From: an uncultured bacterium
Lineage (GTDB): Bacteria > Actinomycetota > Aquicultoria > SKW223 > CALKMS01
Length of the DNA stretch: 6,789 nucleotides
Direction of reading: 5' to 3'
NCBI GenBank assembly: GCA_938091145.1
Contig: CALKMS010000059.1
Coordinates: 1 to 6,789, forward strand
Below, in pieces: positions 1-6,590 of this stretch. Made by a program: the position numbers and the translations under genes. Under the pieces are notes generated by a model that was not told where the DNA came from, searched no databases, and was given only the letters and a program-made list of their open reading frames with translations. Within the stretch, counting starts at the first letter, position 1, and every line of letters begins with the position of its first letter.

Positions 1-257
1 AATTCATTTTTTAGTAAACCAAGCATTAGAACAGTTGAAGGTGTAGAGATACTTGCTAAAATTATCCAACCAAAAAAATTAAACACCAAAACGGTAAGAG
101 CCCAAAAAAAAGCAAAACTACCTCTCCTTTTAGCGTCGCGATAAGTCCATATTACTAAACTTAGCCAGAGTGCGAAAAGAAAATAAAGATTAAAGCGGAG
201 AAATGCAATAAAAAGCGGCGAAGTTAAAAAATCATATATTTTTTTAAAAATATCCAT
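1..257 (-). CDS. Small membrane protein, 3' end outside window (partial)
   Basis: An open frame starts at the ATG at 257-255 and runs off the left edge, giving 85 visible residues beginning MDIFKKIYDF. The first A of the ATG is the last A of the valS stop (TAATG), which suggests translational coupling; an AGGA lies only two bases upstream, too close to be an ideal ribosome site. Two hydrophobic stretches are predicted membrane segments, about residues 14-38 and 48-72, separated by a basic loop TYRDAKRRG (38-46). By the positive-inside rule this loop should be cytoplasmic, with both termini outside or re-entrant. From memory, this layout resembles poorly characterised small bacterial membrane proteins in which a similar two-helix start with a DARRRG-type loop is followed by a soluble zinc-ribbon tail. 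No cysteine pair is visible before the window ends, so the tail is unknown. I do not assign a function. folC, the common neighbour after valS, is not what is seen here. Confidence 0.7.
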   Translation of the reverse strand, partial: MDIFKKIYDFLTSPLFIAFLRFNLYFLFALWLSLVIWTYRDAKRRGSFAFFWALTVLVFNFFGWIILASISTPSTVLMLGLLKNE

Positions 258-2890
258 TATCCTAGCTGATTAAGTAACTTTTCCAATCTCTCTTGGGTTT
301 CTAGCTCTTCTTTATACTTTAACCTGACTTTTTCCACCACTTCAGGTGAAGCTTTACTCAAAAAAGCATTATTTTTGAGCTTGCTTTCAAGCTGACTTAT
401 AGTCTTTTTGGTTTTCTCAAGCTCTTTTAAAAGTTTTTTTCTTTGCTCAACCAAGTCAACCAAACCCTCCAGTGGCAAATAAATTTCAACTCCCTTTTCC
501 ACCGTAAAGGCAGCGTTCAATGGTTTTTCCAACATCCGGCTAATTTGGGGAGAATTAGAGCGAGAAAGGAAAGCGATAGCTTCTGCTGAGCTACGTAAAA
601 ATCTCTCCCGGTCTTCATCTGGCGGCTTCAAAAACAAATCAACCTTTCGTCCAAAAGGAACACCCAAAGCGGCTTTAACAGACCTTACACCATTAACCAC
701 TGCTTTAAACACTTCTGCAAAGCGTTCAATTCCTTCATTAATCCACTGTTCATCCCCTTTAGGATAAGTTGTGACCATGATGCTCTGCCCTTCGATTTCC
801 GGTAAAAGCTGCCAAATTTCTTCAGTTATAAAGGGCATTATCGGGTGAAGCAGTCGCAAATAACGTTCCAAAATATAAAGAAGAACCCACCTTACTATTT
901 CTTTCCTTTCTTCTTTTCCGCGATAAAGTTCAATCTTGCTTATCTCAAGATACCAATCGCAAAAATCATCCCAGAAAAAATCATAGAGAAGACGAGCCAG
1001 ACGGCTAAAATCGTACTCCTCAATCGCCCGCTCAGCTTCAAAATTTAATCGAGTAAAGGAGTGAAGAATCCAGCTATCAGCCCAGCTGAGTTCATTTTTT
1101 TCGGGTTTTCGCCGTTTTCCACCAACATTCATTAAAACAAACCGTGCAGCATTCCAAATTTTGTTACAAAAGTCGCGATAGCCAGCTACACGGTCAGTAG
1201 AAAGATAAATATCCCGACCAGGAACCGCCAAAACAGTCAACGTAAAACGCAACGCATCCGTCCCATACTTTTCAATCATTTCCAAAGGATCAATAACGTT
1301 GCCCTTTGACTTGCTCATTTTTTGCCCAAACTGGTCGCGAACCAAAGTGTGAATTAAAACATTATAGAAAGGAACATCACCCATAAACTTTAAGCCCATC
1401 ATAATCATCCTAGCCACCCAAAAAAAGATTATGTCATGGGAAGTTACTAAAACGCTTGTCGGATAAAAATAAGAAAGTTCAGGTGTTCTTTCTGGCCAAC
1501 CGAGAGTAACAAATGGCCAAAGAGCTGAAGAAAACCAGGTATCCAGTACATCTTCATCTTGCTTAATCTGGCTCGAACCGCATTTTGGACAACTTGTCAG
1601 CTCTTCTTCAGATGCCAATTCCTCTTTGCAATCCTCACAGTACCAGACGGGTATTCTATGACCCCACCATAGCTGGCGGGAAATACACCAGTCCCTAATG
1701 TTTTCCATCCAATCAAAATAAATCTTCTCCCACTTCCTAGGATAAAATTTAACTTTGCCTTGGCGGACCACTTCAATTGCAGGTTCAGCCAGTGGTTTCA
1801 TTTTGACAAACCACTGTTTGGAAAGTCGAGGTTCAACCGCGGTCGAACAACGATAACAAACACCAAGAGGTATCTGATAAGTTTCCACTTTTTCTAATAA
1901 TCCTTGGCTTTTTAAGTCTTCGACAACCCGTTTTCGAGCTTCGTACCTATCAAGCCCCTCATATTTGCCGCCGTTTTCATTCACCACTGCCTTTTCATCA
2001 AAAATATTAATTAAGGGTAAACTATGACGGCGAGCTATTTCAAAATCGTTAAAATCGTGAGCCGGCGTAACCTTTACTGCTCCAGTGCCAAACTCTTCAA
2101 CCACTGCCTCGTCAGCAATTACCGGTATCTCCCTTCCCACCAGCGGCAAAACCACGATCTTACCGATCAGTTCCCGGTAACGCTCATCATTAGGTGAAAC
2201 AGCTACAGCTGTATCGCCCAGCATTGTTTCCGGACGAGTAGTGGCCACTGAAACAAATTTGTCTTCGCCCTTCAATGGGTATTTTAAATAATAAAGCTCA
2301 CCAACAATCTCTTTTCGCTCAACCTCGAGATCAGAAAGAGCTGTCAAACATCGCGGGCACCAGTTTATAATATAATCCCCCCGATAAATTAGCCCTTCAC
2401 TGTACAAACTGACAAACACCTTCTTGACCGCTCTTGAATATTTATCATCCATTGTGAAACGCTCTCGATTCCAATCGCAAGAACAACCCAATCTCTTGAG
2501 TTGATTGATTATGGTTGCCCCGTAAATCTCTTTCCAAGCCCACACCCGCTCAACAAACTTTTCCCTACCTAAATCCTCTCGACTCAAGCCCTCCTTCGCT
2601 ATCTCACGCTCAACAACATTTTGAGTCGCAATCCCTGCATGATCGGTTCCAGGAAGCCAAAGGGTTTCGTAACCTTTCATACGGTTTATACGAATGAGAA
2701 TGTCCTGTAAAGTGTTGTTTAAGGCATGACCCATATGAAGAGAGCCTGTCACATTTGGCGGGGGAATTACAATTGAAAAGCTTCGCTTTTCAAAATTAAC
2801 CTTTGCCTCAAATAGTCCCTGATCAAGCCAGAACTGGTACCACTTTTCTTCCACTTTTTTATGGTCATAAGCTTTTGGCAAACTCTCCAT
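257..2890 (-). CDS. valS: Valyl-tRNA synthetase (class Ia, with editing domain)
   Basis: ValRS charges tRNA-Val with valine in the cytoplasm and hydrolyses Thr-tRNA-Val formed by mistake. The 877-residue length is normal for a bacterial enzyme. Seen in order: the PPPNVTGSLHMGH segment containing the HIGH signature (HMGH, 52-55); a CP1 editing domain at roughly 200-340 with TTRPETMLGDTAVAV (217-231) and PAHDFNDFEIA (276-286), whose aspartates are conserved in the family; paired knuckles C178/C181 with C345/C348 and C418/C421 with C434/C437, the same spacing as the two zinc sites known in Thermus ValRS; DEDVLDTWFSSALWP (445-459); KMSKS (524-528); a tRNA-binding helical domain; and a C-terminal coiled-coil arm at about 812-877. 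The ATG at 2890 gives the usual MESLPKAYDHKKVEEKW start; the nearest purine run (GAAGG) is about 14 bases upstream, longer than ideal. It follows clpX after 73 bases with no clear terminator, and its TAA overlaps the next start. Confidence 0.98.
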   Translation of the reverse strand: MESLPKAYDHKKVEEKWYQFWLDQGLFEAKVNFEKRSFSIVIPPPNVTGSLHMGHALNNTLQDILIRINRMKGYETLWLPGTDHAGIATQNVVEREIAKEGLSREDLGREKFVERVWAWKEIYGATIINQLKRLGCSCDWNRERFTMDDKYSRAVKKVFVSLYSEGLIYRGDYIINWCPRCLTALSDLEVERKEIVGELYYLKYPLKGEDKFVSVATTRPETMLGDTAVAVSPNDERYRELIGKIVVLPLVGREIPVIADEAVVEEFGTGAVKVTPAHDFNDFEIARRHSLPLINIFDEKAVVNENGGKYEGLDRYEARKRVVEDLKSQGLLEKVETYQIPLGVCYRCSTAVEPRLSKQWFVKMKPLAEPAIEVVRQGKVKFYPRKWEKIYFDWMENIRDWCISRQLWWGHRIPVWYCEDCKEELASEEELTSCPKCGSSQIKQDEDVLDTWFSSALWPFVTLGWPERTPELSYFYPTSVLVTSHDIIFFWVARMIMMGLKFMGDVPFYNVLIHTLVRDQFGQKMSKSKGNVIDPLEMIEKYGTDALRFTLTVLAVPGRDIYLSTDRVAGYRDFCNKIWNAARFVLMNVGGKRRKPEKNELSWADSWILHSFTRLNFEAERAIEEYDFSRLARLLYDFFWDDFCDWYLEISKIELYRGKEERKEIVRWVLLYILERYLRLLHPIMPFITEEIWQLLPEIEGQSIMVTTYPKGDEQWINEGIERFAEVFKAVVNGVRSVKAALGVPFGRKVDLFLKPPDEDRERFLRSSAEAIAFLSRSNSPQISRMLEKPLNAAFTVEKGVEIYLPLEGLVDLVEQRKKLLKELEKTKKTISQLESKLKNNAFLSKASPEVVEKVRLKYKEELETQERLEKLLNQLG

Positions 2891-2963
2891 TTGTTAAGAA
2901 AAAACCTTCACCATATCAATCAATTAAAAAATAAAACTTAAGATAACAAAAAAGGAAAAAGGT

Positions 2964-4211
2964 TTAAAGAGATATGACCCCTTTTTCGTCACTAATAAGC
3001 GTTGGAGAAGCTTTTTTCTCAATCACTTCTTTTGTAATAATACACTTTTTAACTTCAGGCATCGAAGGTATGTCGTACATTACTCCCAATAAAGCTTCTT
3101 CTAAAACCGCCCGGAGGCCCCGAGCCCCACTAGCTCTCTTAAATGCTTTCTTGGCAATGGCTTTTAAGGCATCTTCAGTAAAAACCAGCTCTACATTATC
3201 CAACTCAAAAATCTTTCGATACTGCTTGACTAAAGAGTTGCGTGGCTCAGTTAAGATTCTTACCAGGTCATCAACGGTCAGATTGTCAACAGCTGTAATA
3301 ACCGGGACCCGGCCAACAAACTCTGGAATCATACCATACTTTATCAAGTCTTCAGGCAAAACCTGAGACAAAATTTCACCAAGTGGTTTTTCTTTGCGGC
3401 TTTTAACCTCGACACCAAAACCAATTCCTTTTTTGCCGATTCGTGATTCGATAATCTCTTCCAAGCCAACAAAAGCACCACCAAGAATAAAAAGAATATT
3501 GGTGGTATCTATTTGAATAAACTCTTGATGAGGATGCTTCCGGCCTCCCTGAGGCGGAACATTAGCCACTGTCCCCTCTAAGATTTTTAGCAAAGCCTGC
3601 TGAACACCTTCACCAGAAACATCACGAGTTATCGATGGGCTTTCTGATTTCCGAGCAATTTTATCCACCTCGTCAATGTAAATTATGCCACTCTCCGCTC
3701 TCTTCACATCATAATCAGCTGCCTGAATCAACCGCAGAAGAACGTTTTCTACATCTTCTCCTACATAGCCAGCTTCAGTAAGAGAAGTAGCGTCAGCTAT
3801 GGCGAAAGGAACATTTAAAAACCGAGCGAGTGTCTGAGCTAAAAGAGTTTTACCACAACCCGTAGGACCCAAAAGTAAAATGTTGCTTTTTTGTAGTTCA
3901 ACTTCGTCGTGATGGTGAACCTTGTAAATTCTTTTGTAATGATTGTAAACTGCAACAGCTAGAGTTTTTTTGGCTCTTTCCTGGCCAACTATATACTGAT
4001 TTAGATACTCATAAATCTGCTTTGGTTTTGGAAGCTCCTCAAGTTTGATCTCTCTCTCAGCATCTAACTCTTCTTCTAAAATCTCATTGCAAAGGTCAAC
4101 ACATTCATCGCAAATATAAACGCCGGGGCCAGCAATTAGCTTTTTCACCTGACGTTGAGTCTTTCCACAAAACGAACACTTCAAATGCTCACTCTCACTA
4201 AACCTCGCCAT
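2964..4211 (-). CDS. clpX: ATP-dependent Clp protease unfoldase subunit ClpX
   Basis: ClpX is a hexameric AAA+ ATPase that recognises tagged or misfolded proteins, unfolds them and threads them into ClpP in the cytoplasm. The 415 residues fit the family. An N-terminal zinc-binding domain has C12/C15 and C34/C37. The AAA+ module shows Walker A GPTGCGKT (115-122), the pore-1 loop GYVGED (148-153), Walker B IIYIDEVDK (176-184), the pore-2 region SITRDVSGEGVQQ (193-205), the RKH substrate loop (224-226), the ClpP-docking IGF tripeptide (263-265), the EFVGR arginine finger (R301) and the sensor-2 GARGLR (362-367). The IGF loop shows this copy should dock on ClpP. The ATG at 4211 is supported by AGGTGG at 4220-4215, which lies just past the clpP stop (TAG, 4221-4219), and by a second AGGAAG slightly upstream. 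The 7-base gap implies co-translation with clpP. The Cys in Walker A and the EEALLGVMYDIPS segment (371-383) recall actinobacterial ClpX, a comparison from memory only. Confidence 0.98.
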   Translation of the reverse strand: MARFSESEHLKCSFCGKTQRQVKKLIAGPGVYICDECVDLCNEILEEELDAEREIKLEELPKPKQIYEYLNQYIVGQERAKKTLAVAVYNHYKRIYKVHHHDEVELQKSNILLLGPTGCGKTLLAQTLARFLNVPFAIADATSLTEAGYVGEDVENVLLRLIQAADYDVKRAESGIIYIDEVDKIARKSESPSITRDVSGEGVQQALLKILEGTVANVPPQGGRKHPHQEFIQIDTTNILFILGGAFVGLEEIIESRIGKKGIGFGVEVKSRKEKPLGEILSQVLPEDLIKYGMIPEFVGRVPVITAVDNLTVDDLVRILTEPRNSLVKQYRKIFELDNVELVFTEDALKAIAKKAFKRASGARGLRAVLEEALLGVMYDIPSMPEVKKCIITKEVIEKKASPTLISDEKGVISL

Positions 4212-4218
4212 CGCCCAC

Positions 4219-4803
4219 CTACTTCCTATGAGTTACTACTTCATCAATGATACCATATTTCATTGCCTCTTCGGCTGACATTATAAAATCTCGCTCCGTA
4301 TCTTTTTGAACTTTTTCTAATGGTTGACCAGTGTGTTTAGAAAGGATTTCATCTAAAACTTTGCGTAAACGCAAAATTTCTCTCGCTTGAATATCAATAT
4401 CTGTTGCTTGACCTTGCACACCCCCATGAGGTTGATGAATTAAAACCCGAGAATTTGGAAGAGCAAAGCGCTTTCCTTTAGCACCAGCCGCCAATAAAAC
4501 AGCTGCCCCGCTTGCTGCTTGCCCAATGCAAATAGTTGAGACATCGCACTTTATATACTGCATTGTATCGTAAATTGCCAAAGTAGCAGTGATTAAACCA
4601 CCAGGCGAGTTAATGTAAAGAAAAACATCTTTTTCAGGGTCTTCTGATTCCAAATGGATTAACTGAGCAATAACTACATTGGCAACATGGTCATCAATTT
4701 CATTGCCAAGAAAAACTATTCGCTCTGATAGGAGCCGCGAGTAAATATCATAGGAACGCTCACCCCTATTTGTCTGCTCTACTACTATTGGTATCAGTCC
4801 CAC
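4219..4803 (-). CDS. clpP: ATP-dependent Clp protease proteolytic subunit ClpP
   Basis: ClpP is the self-compartmentalised serine peptidase: two stacked heptamers form a chamber that degrades chains fed by ClpX or ClpC/ClpA. The 194 residues show the triad S98 (GQAASGAA), H123 (LIHQPHGG) and D172 (TERDFIMSAEEA), the oxyanion-loop segment INSPGG (64-69), and the handle-helix region QGQATDIDIQAREIL (130-144). The N-terminus MGLIPIVVEQTNRGERSYDIYSRLL matches the usual axial-loop start, which fixes initiation at the GTG at 4803-4801. A GAGGT at 4816-4812 with an 8-base spacer supports this. The start lies inside the tig 3' end (38-base overlap), so translational coupling is likely. Residues 99-100 are Gly-Ala, where many ClpPs have Met-Gly next to the catalytic serine. 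There is no obvious propeptide beyond the short N-terminus. Only one clpP is visible; a second paralogue elsewhere in the genome cannot be excluded. Confidence 0.98.
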   Translation of the reverse strand: MGLIPIVVEQTNRGERSYDIYSRLLSERIVFLGNEIDDHVANVVIAQLIHLESEDPEKDVFLYINSPGGLITATLAIYDTMQYIKCDVSTICIGQAASGAAVLLAAGAKGKRFALPNSRVLIHQPHGGVQGQATDIDIQAREILRLRKVLDEILSKHTGQPLEKVQKDTERDFIMSAEEAMKYGIIDEVVTHRK

Positions 4804-6145
4804 TTTTCTTTACCTCGCTTCCTTTTTCAGTTTTACTTTCCTTGCTTATTTCTATTTTAACCTCTTTAGCGTTTTCAACCAAGTAATTTAACGTCTTTTT
4901 TAAAAGAACGTCATACTCCAGAATAGGTATTTCATTATTTTTTATCATTTCTTCTTTAAGCTTTTCTCGAGTAGTTCCAGTGCGCCGAGCAAAAAGCTCA
5001 ATTTCTTCGTCAATATCTTTTTCCGTAACTTTTATACCTTCCTTTTCAGCTATTTTTTCTAGGACGAGCTCGGTTTTAGCCTTATATTCTGCTTGAGAAC
5101 GATACTCTTTTCTTAAGTCTTCAATTGTTTTACCTGTTTCCTCAAGGTAGCGATCAAGAGTCAATCCTTCTCTTCGAACTCGAAATTCAAGCAAACGAAC
5201 CATTTCCTCTATCTTCCGATTAATTAAAGTTTCTGGTACATCAACCTGTGCTCTTTTAACGACCTGATTCAAAACTGCCTCCCGAAAAAGAGACTCGGAT
5301 TGCTGCTTCTTAAAAAAACCCAGTTGCTCCCTAAGTTTTGCTTTCAGCTCATCGAGGCTCTTATAAGCTCCAACCTGTTTAGCAAACTCGTCGTTGGCTT
5401 CAGGTAAAACTTTTTCTTTAAGTTCTTTGACAACCACTTGAAAATCGACAGTCTTGCCTGCAACCTCTTTAGCAAAATAATTTTCTTCAAAGCTCAAAGA
5501 AAATTCTAAAACATCACCAGGTTTTGCTCCATAAATCTTATCCTCAAAACCCGGCATCAAGTAACCCTTGCCAAGTTCGACAACAAAATCCTGAGCAGTT
5601 GCCGACTCAAGCACCTGACCGTTTATCTTACCCGTGAAACTCATTACTACAAAGTCACCCTTTTTTATCGGCCGGCTTCCGGCTGGCTTCAAAGTAGCAA
5701 AGCGATTTCTAAGAATATTTAACTGCTCCTCAACCTCTTCTTCGGTGACTTCATCAGGTAATTTTTCAGCTTCGACGCCGAGATAGTTTTCAACTATAAC
5801 CTCGGGTTTAACTTCAACCTCAAACTTGAAAACAAGGTTTTCTCCCTCGCGGGCCGAAACAAGCTCAACTTTAGGCCTATCGATAGGCTTAAGGTTCAAT
5901 TTATTCACAGCCTGGAGATAAAACTTCGGTAGCATGATTTCTAAAGCTTCGGCCAAAATCGCTGCTTCTCCGACTCTTCTTTTAATTATCTCCGGAGGAA
6001 CTTTGCCTTTGCGAAAGCCCGGAACCATTACCCTTTCAGATAACTTTCGATAGGCTTGTTTGAAACCAAAATCAGTCTCTCTGCTTTCTACTTGAACTTC
6101 TGCCCAGATCCGATTCTTCTCTTGTTTTTCAAGTTTTGCCTCCAT
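4766..6145 (-). CDS. tig: Trigger factor (ribosome-associated chaperone / prolyl isomerase)
   Basis: Trigger factor binds near the ribosomal exit tunnel, shields nascent chains and has peptidyl-prolyl isomerase activity. In 459 residues: an N-terminal ribosome-binding domain (1 to about 115) with the signature GFRKGKVP at 43-50; an FKBP-type PPIase domain (about 159-244) starting at KKGDFVVMSFTGKINGQ and containing ELGKGYLMPGFEDKIYGAKPGD; and a helical C-terminal chaperone domain (about 245-430) followed by a charged Lys/Glu/Ser-rich tail. I prefer the ATG at 6145: GAGGTGAT at 6155-6148 matches the anti-SD over eight bases at good spacing, whereas the TTG at 6148 overlaps that site. MEAKLEKQEKNRIW is also the normal family start. 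The stop TAG (4768-4766) lies 38 bases inside clpP, so the last dozen codons encode both proteins in different frames. It is the first protein gene of the tig-clpP-clpX-valS cluster, after a 265-base leader. Confidence 0.97.
   Translation of the reverse strand: MEAKLEKQEKNRIWAEVQVESRETDFGFKQAYRKLSERVMVPGFRKGKVPPEIIKRRVGEAAILAEALEIMLPKFYLQAVNKLNLKPIDRPKVELVSAREGENLVFKFEVEVKPEVIVENYLGVEAEKLPDEVTEEEVEEQLNILRNRFATLKPAGSRPIKKGDFVVMSFTGKINGQVLESATAQDFVVELGKGYLMPGFEDKIYGAKPGDVLEFSLSFEENYFAKEVAGKTVDFQVVVKELKEKVLPEANDEFAKQVGAYKSLDELKAKLREQLGFFKKQQSESLFREAVLNQVVKRAQVDVPETLINRKIEEMVRLLEFRVRREGLTLDRYLEETGKTIEDLRKEYRSQAEYKAKTELVLEKIAEKEGIKVTEKDIDEEIELFARRTGTTREKLKEEMIKNNEIPILEYDVLLKKTLNYLVENAKEVKIEISKESKTEKGSEVKKSGTDTNSSRADK
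4812..4816 (-). promoter_or_regulatory. Ribosome binding site of clpP, within tig
   Basis: GAGGT on the minus strand, eight bases before the GTG at 4803. It decides in favour of the GTG start and lies within the coding sequence of the trigger factor C-terminal tail, so ribosomes finishing tig uncover or re-use it. Confidence 0.7.
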
Positions 6146-6147
6146 CA

Positions 6148-6155
6148 ATCACCTC
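6148..6155 (-). promoter_or_regulatory. Strong ribosome binding site of tig
   Basis: GAGGTGAT on the minus strand is complementary to eight contiguous bases of the usual 16S 3' tail. Its spacing suits the ATG at 6145; a TTG in the same frame at 6148 overlaps the site itself and is therefore not the likely start. Confidence 0.8.
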
Positions 6156-6413
6156 ATTTTTATTCGTTAATTAAACTTGAGCACCACACCCACCCGAGCA
6201 AGCCAAACCCATCCAAAATGAGCATACCTGCTCGTGATGAGCAGATAAAAAATTAACCATCAAAAAACAAAAAACAAGAATAGTTTACCAACGAACCGAA
6301 AATTTGAGAACAATTAAAGCTCAATCTGGCCACTAAAAACGATAAACTCAGACCTCCTATTCTTTAATCAGAAAAGTTCAACTACTCAAAATAAAATCTC
6401 CTCCTCTAATCTA
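6149..6413 (-). other. Untranslated leader/intergenic region between tRNA-Leu and tig
   Basis: 265 bases with no credible gene. Read along the minus strand it holds, in order: purine runs AGAGGAGGAGA (6407-6397) and AGGAGGT (6358-6352) with no start codon at a usable distance; a TTGAG/CTCAA inverted repeat with an 11-base loop (6304-6324); T-rich tracts (about 6276-6246); a 6-bp hairpin at 6228-6244; a G-rich, nearly C-free tract (6214-6184); and the tig ribosome site. I find no hairpin followed by a T-run that would end tRNA-Leu transcription, and no good -35/-10 pair for tig. The region could be a long 5' leader continuous with the tRNA transcript. CIRCE or CtsR-type repeats, often found near clp or chaperone genes, were looked for and not seen. 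Confidence 0.6.
6228..6244 (-). repeat. Hairpin (6-bp perfect stem, 5-base loop) in tig leader
   Basis: On the minus strand CTGCTC, loop ATCAC, GAGCAG. The 3' arm can instead pair with TGCTC at 6224-6220 (GAGCA-GGTA-TGCTC), so two small hairpins are mutually exclusive. Neither is followed by a T-run on either strand, so a terminator is unlikely. Its role is unknown; a leader structure in tig mRNA is the simplest reading. Confidence 0.5.
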
Positions 6414-6500
6414 TGGTGCCGAGGGCGGGATTTGAACCCGCACAGTCTTTCGACCACGAGATCCTAAGTCTCGCGCGTCTGCCAATTCCGCCACCTCGGC
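6414..6500 (-). tRNA. tRNA-Leu(UAG), reads CUA/CUG-type leucine codons
   Basis: A complete 87-base gene including encoded CCA (6416-6414). The acceptor stem GCCGAGG/CCTCGGC pairs over 7 bp with discriminator A at 6417. The anticodon stem CGAGA/TCTCG encloses loop CTTAGGA, giving anticodon TAG at 6466-6464. A long variable arm with a GTC-GAAA-GAC core marks it as a class II tRNA, and the T-arm is GCGGG-TTCAAAT-CCCGC. The D-arm carries the GGCAGA segment expected for leucine tRNAs. It lies upstream of tig on the same strand. Confidence 0.97.
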
Positions 6501-6547
6501 TCTTCATTCATAATTTAACGCGACTTTATTTTATCAAAGGACAAACA

Positions 6548-6590
6548 AGCTTTTCACTAAACCAGCATTTTTGATCAAAGAAAAGCTGGT
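6548..6590 (-). repeat. Two competing inverted repeats at the tRNA-Lys 3' end
   Basis: Plus-strand arms AGCTTTTC (6548-6555) and GAAAAGCT (6580-6587) form an 8-bp inverted repeat. ACCAGC (6561-6566) and GCTGGT (6585-6590) form another of 6 bp. The second uses the ACCA end of tRNA-Lys as one arm, and the two share bases 6585-6587, so only one can form at a time. The enclosed TTTGATCAAA (6570-6579) is itself a 10-bp palindrome. The run of T that follows on the minus strand is only three bases, so this is a poor factor-independent terminator. Confidence 0.45.

Noticed and set aside
2891..2963. Promoter or terminator in the clpX-valS gap
   Set aside because: The gap is AT-rich with a weak TTGTTA but no acceptable -10 at 16-18 bases, and no compact GC stem with a T-run; operon read-through is simpler.
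2974..3366. 130-codon plus-strand open frame opposite clpX
   Set aside because: It lies entirely antisense to the conserved clpX coding sequence, with no recognisable protein; the other plus-strand frames (845-1048, 2515-2697, 6056-6256) are rejected likewise.
6146..6148. TTG codon one triplet upstream as the tig start
   Set aside because: It overlaps the GAGGTGAT ribosome site; the ATG at 6145 has proper spacing and gives the normal family N-terminus.
6228..6244. Leader hairpin as a factor-independent terminator
   Set aside because: No T-run follows it on either strand; the T-rich tract lies before it on the transcribed strand.
6304..6324. TTGAG/CTCAA inverted repeat as an HspR (HAIR) operator
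   Set aside because: HAIR has CTTGAGT-N7-ACTCAAG, leaving 9 bases between TTGAG and CTCAA; here there are 11 and the flanking bases do not match.
6253..6333. 26-codon minus-strand frame starting with GTG in the tig leader
   Set aside because: The only ribosome-like run is 18 bases upstream, the peptide is unrecognisable, and no other coding signal is present.
6504..6540. TTGATA with TATGAA at a 19-base spacing as a tRNA-Leu promoter
   Set aside because: The spacing is long, and the -10 would lie about six bases from the mature tRNA 5' end, leaving almost no precursor leader.
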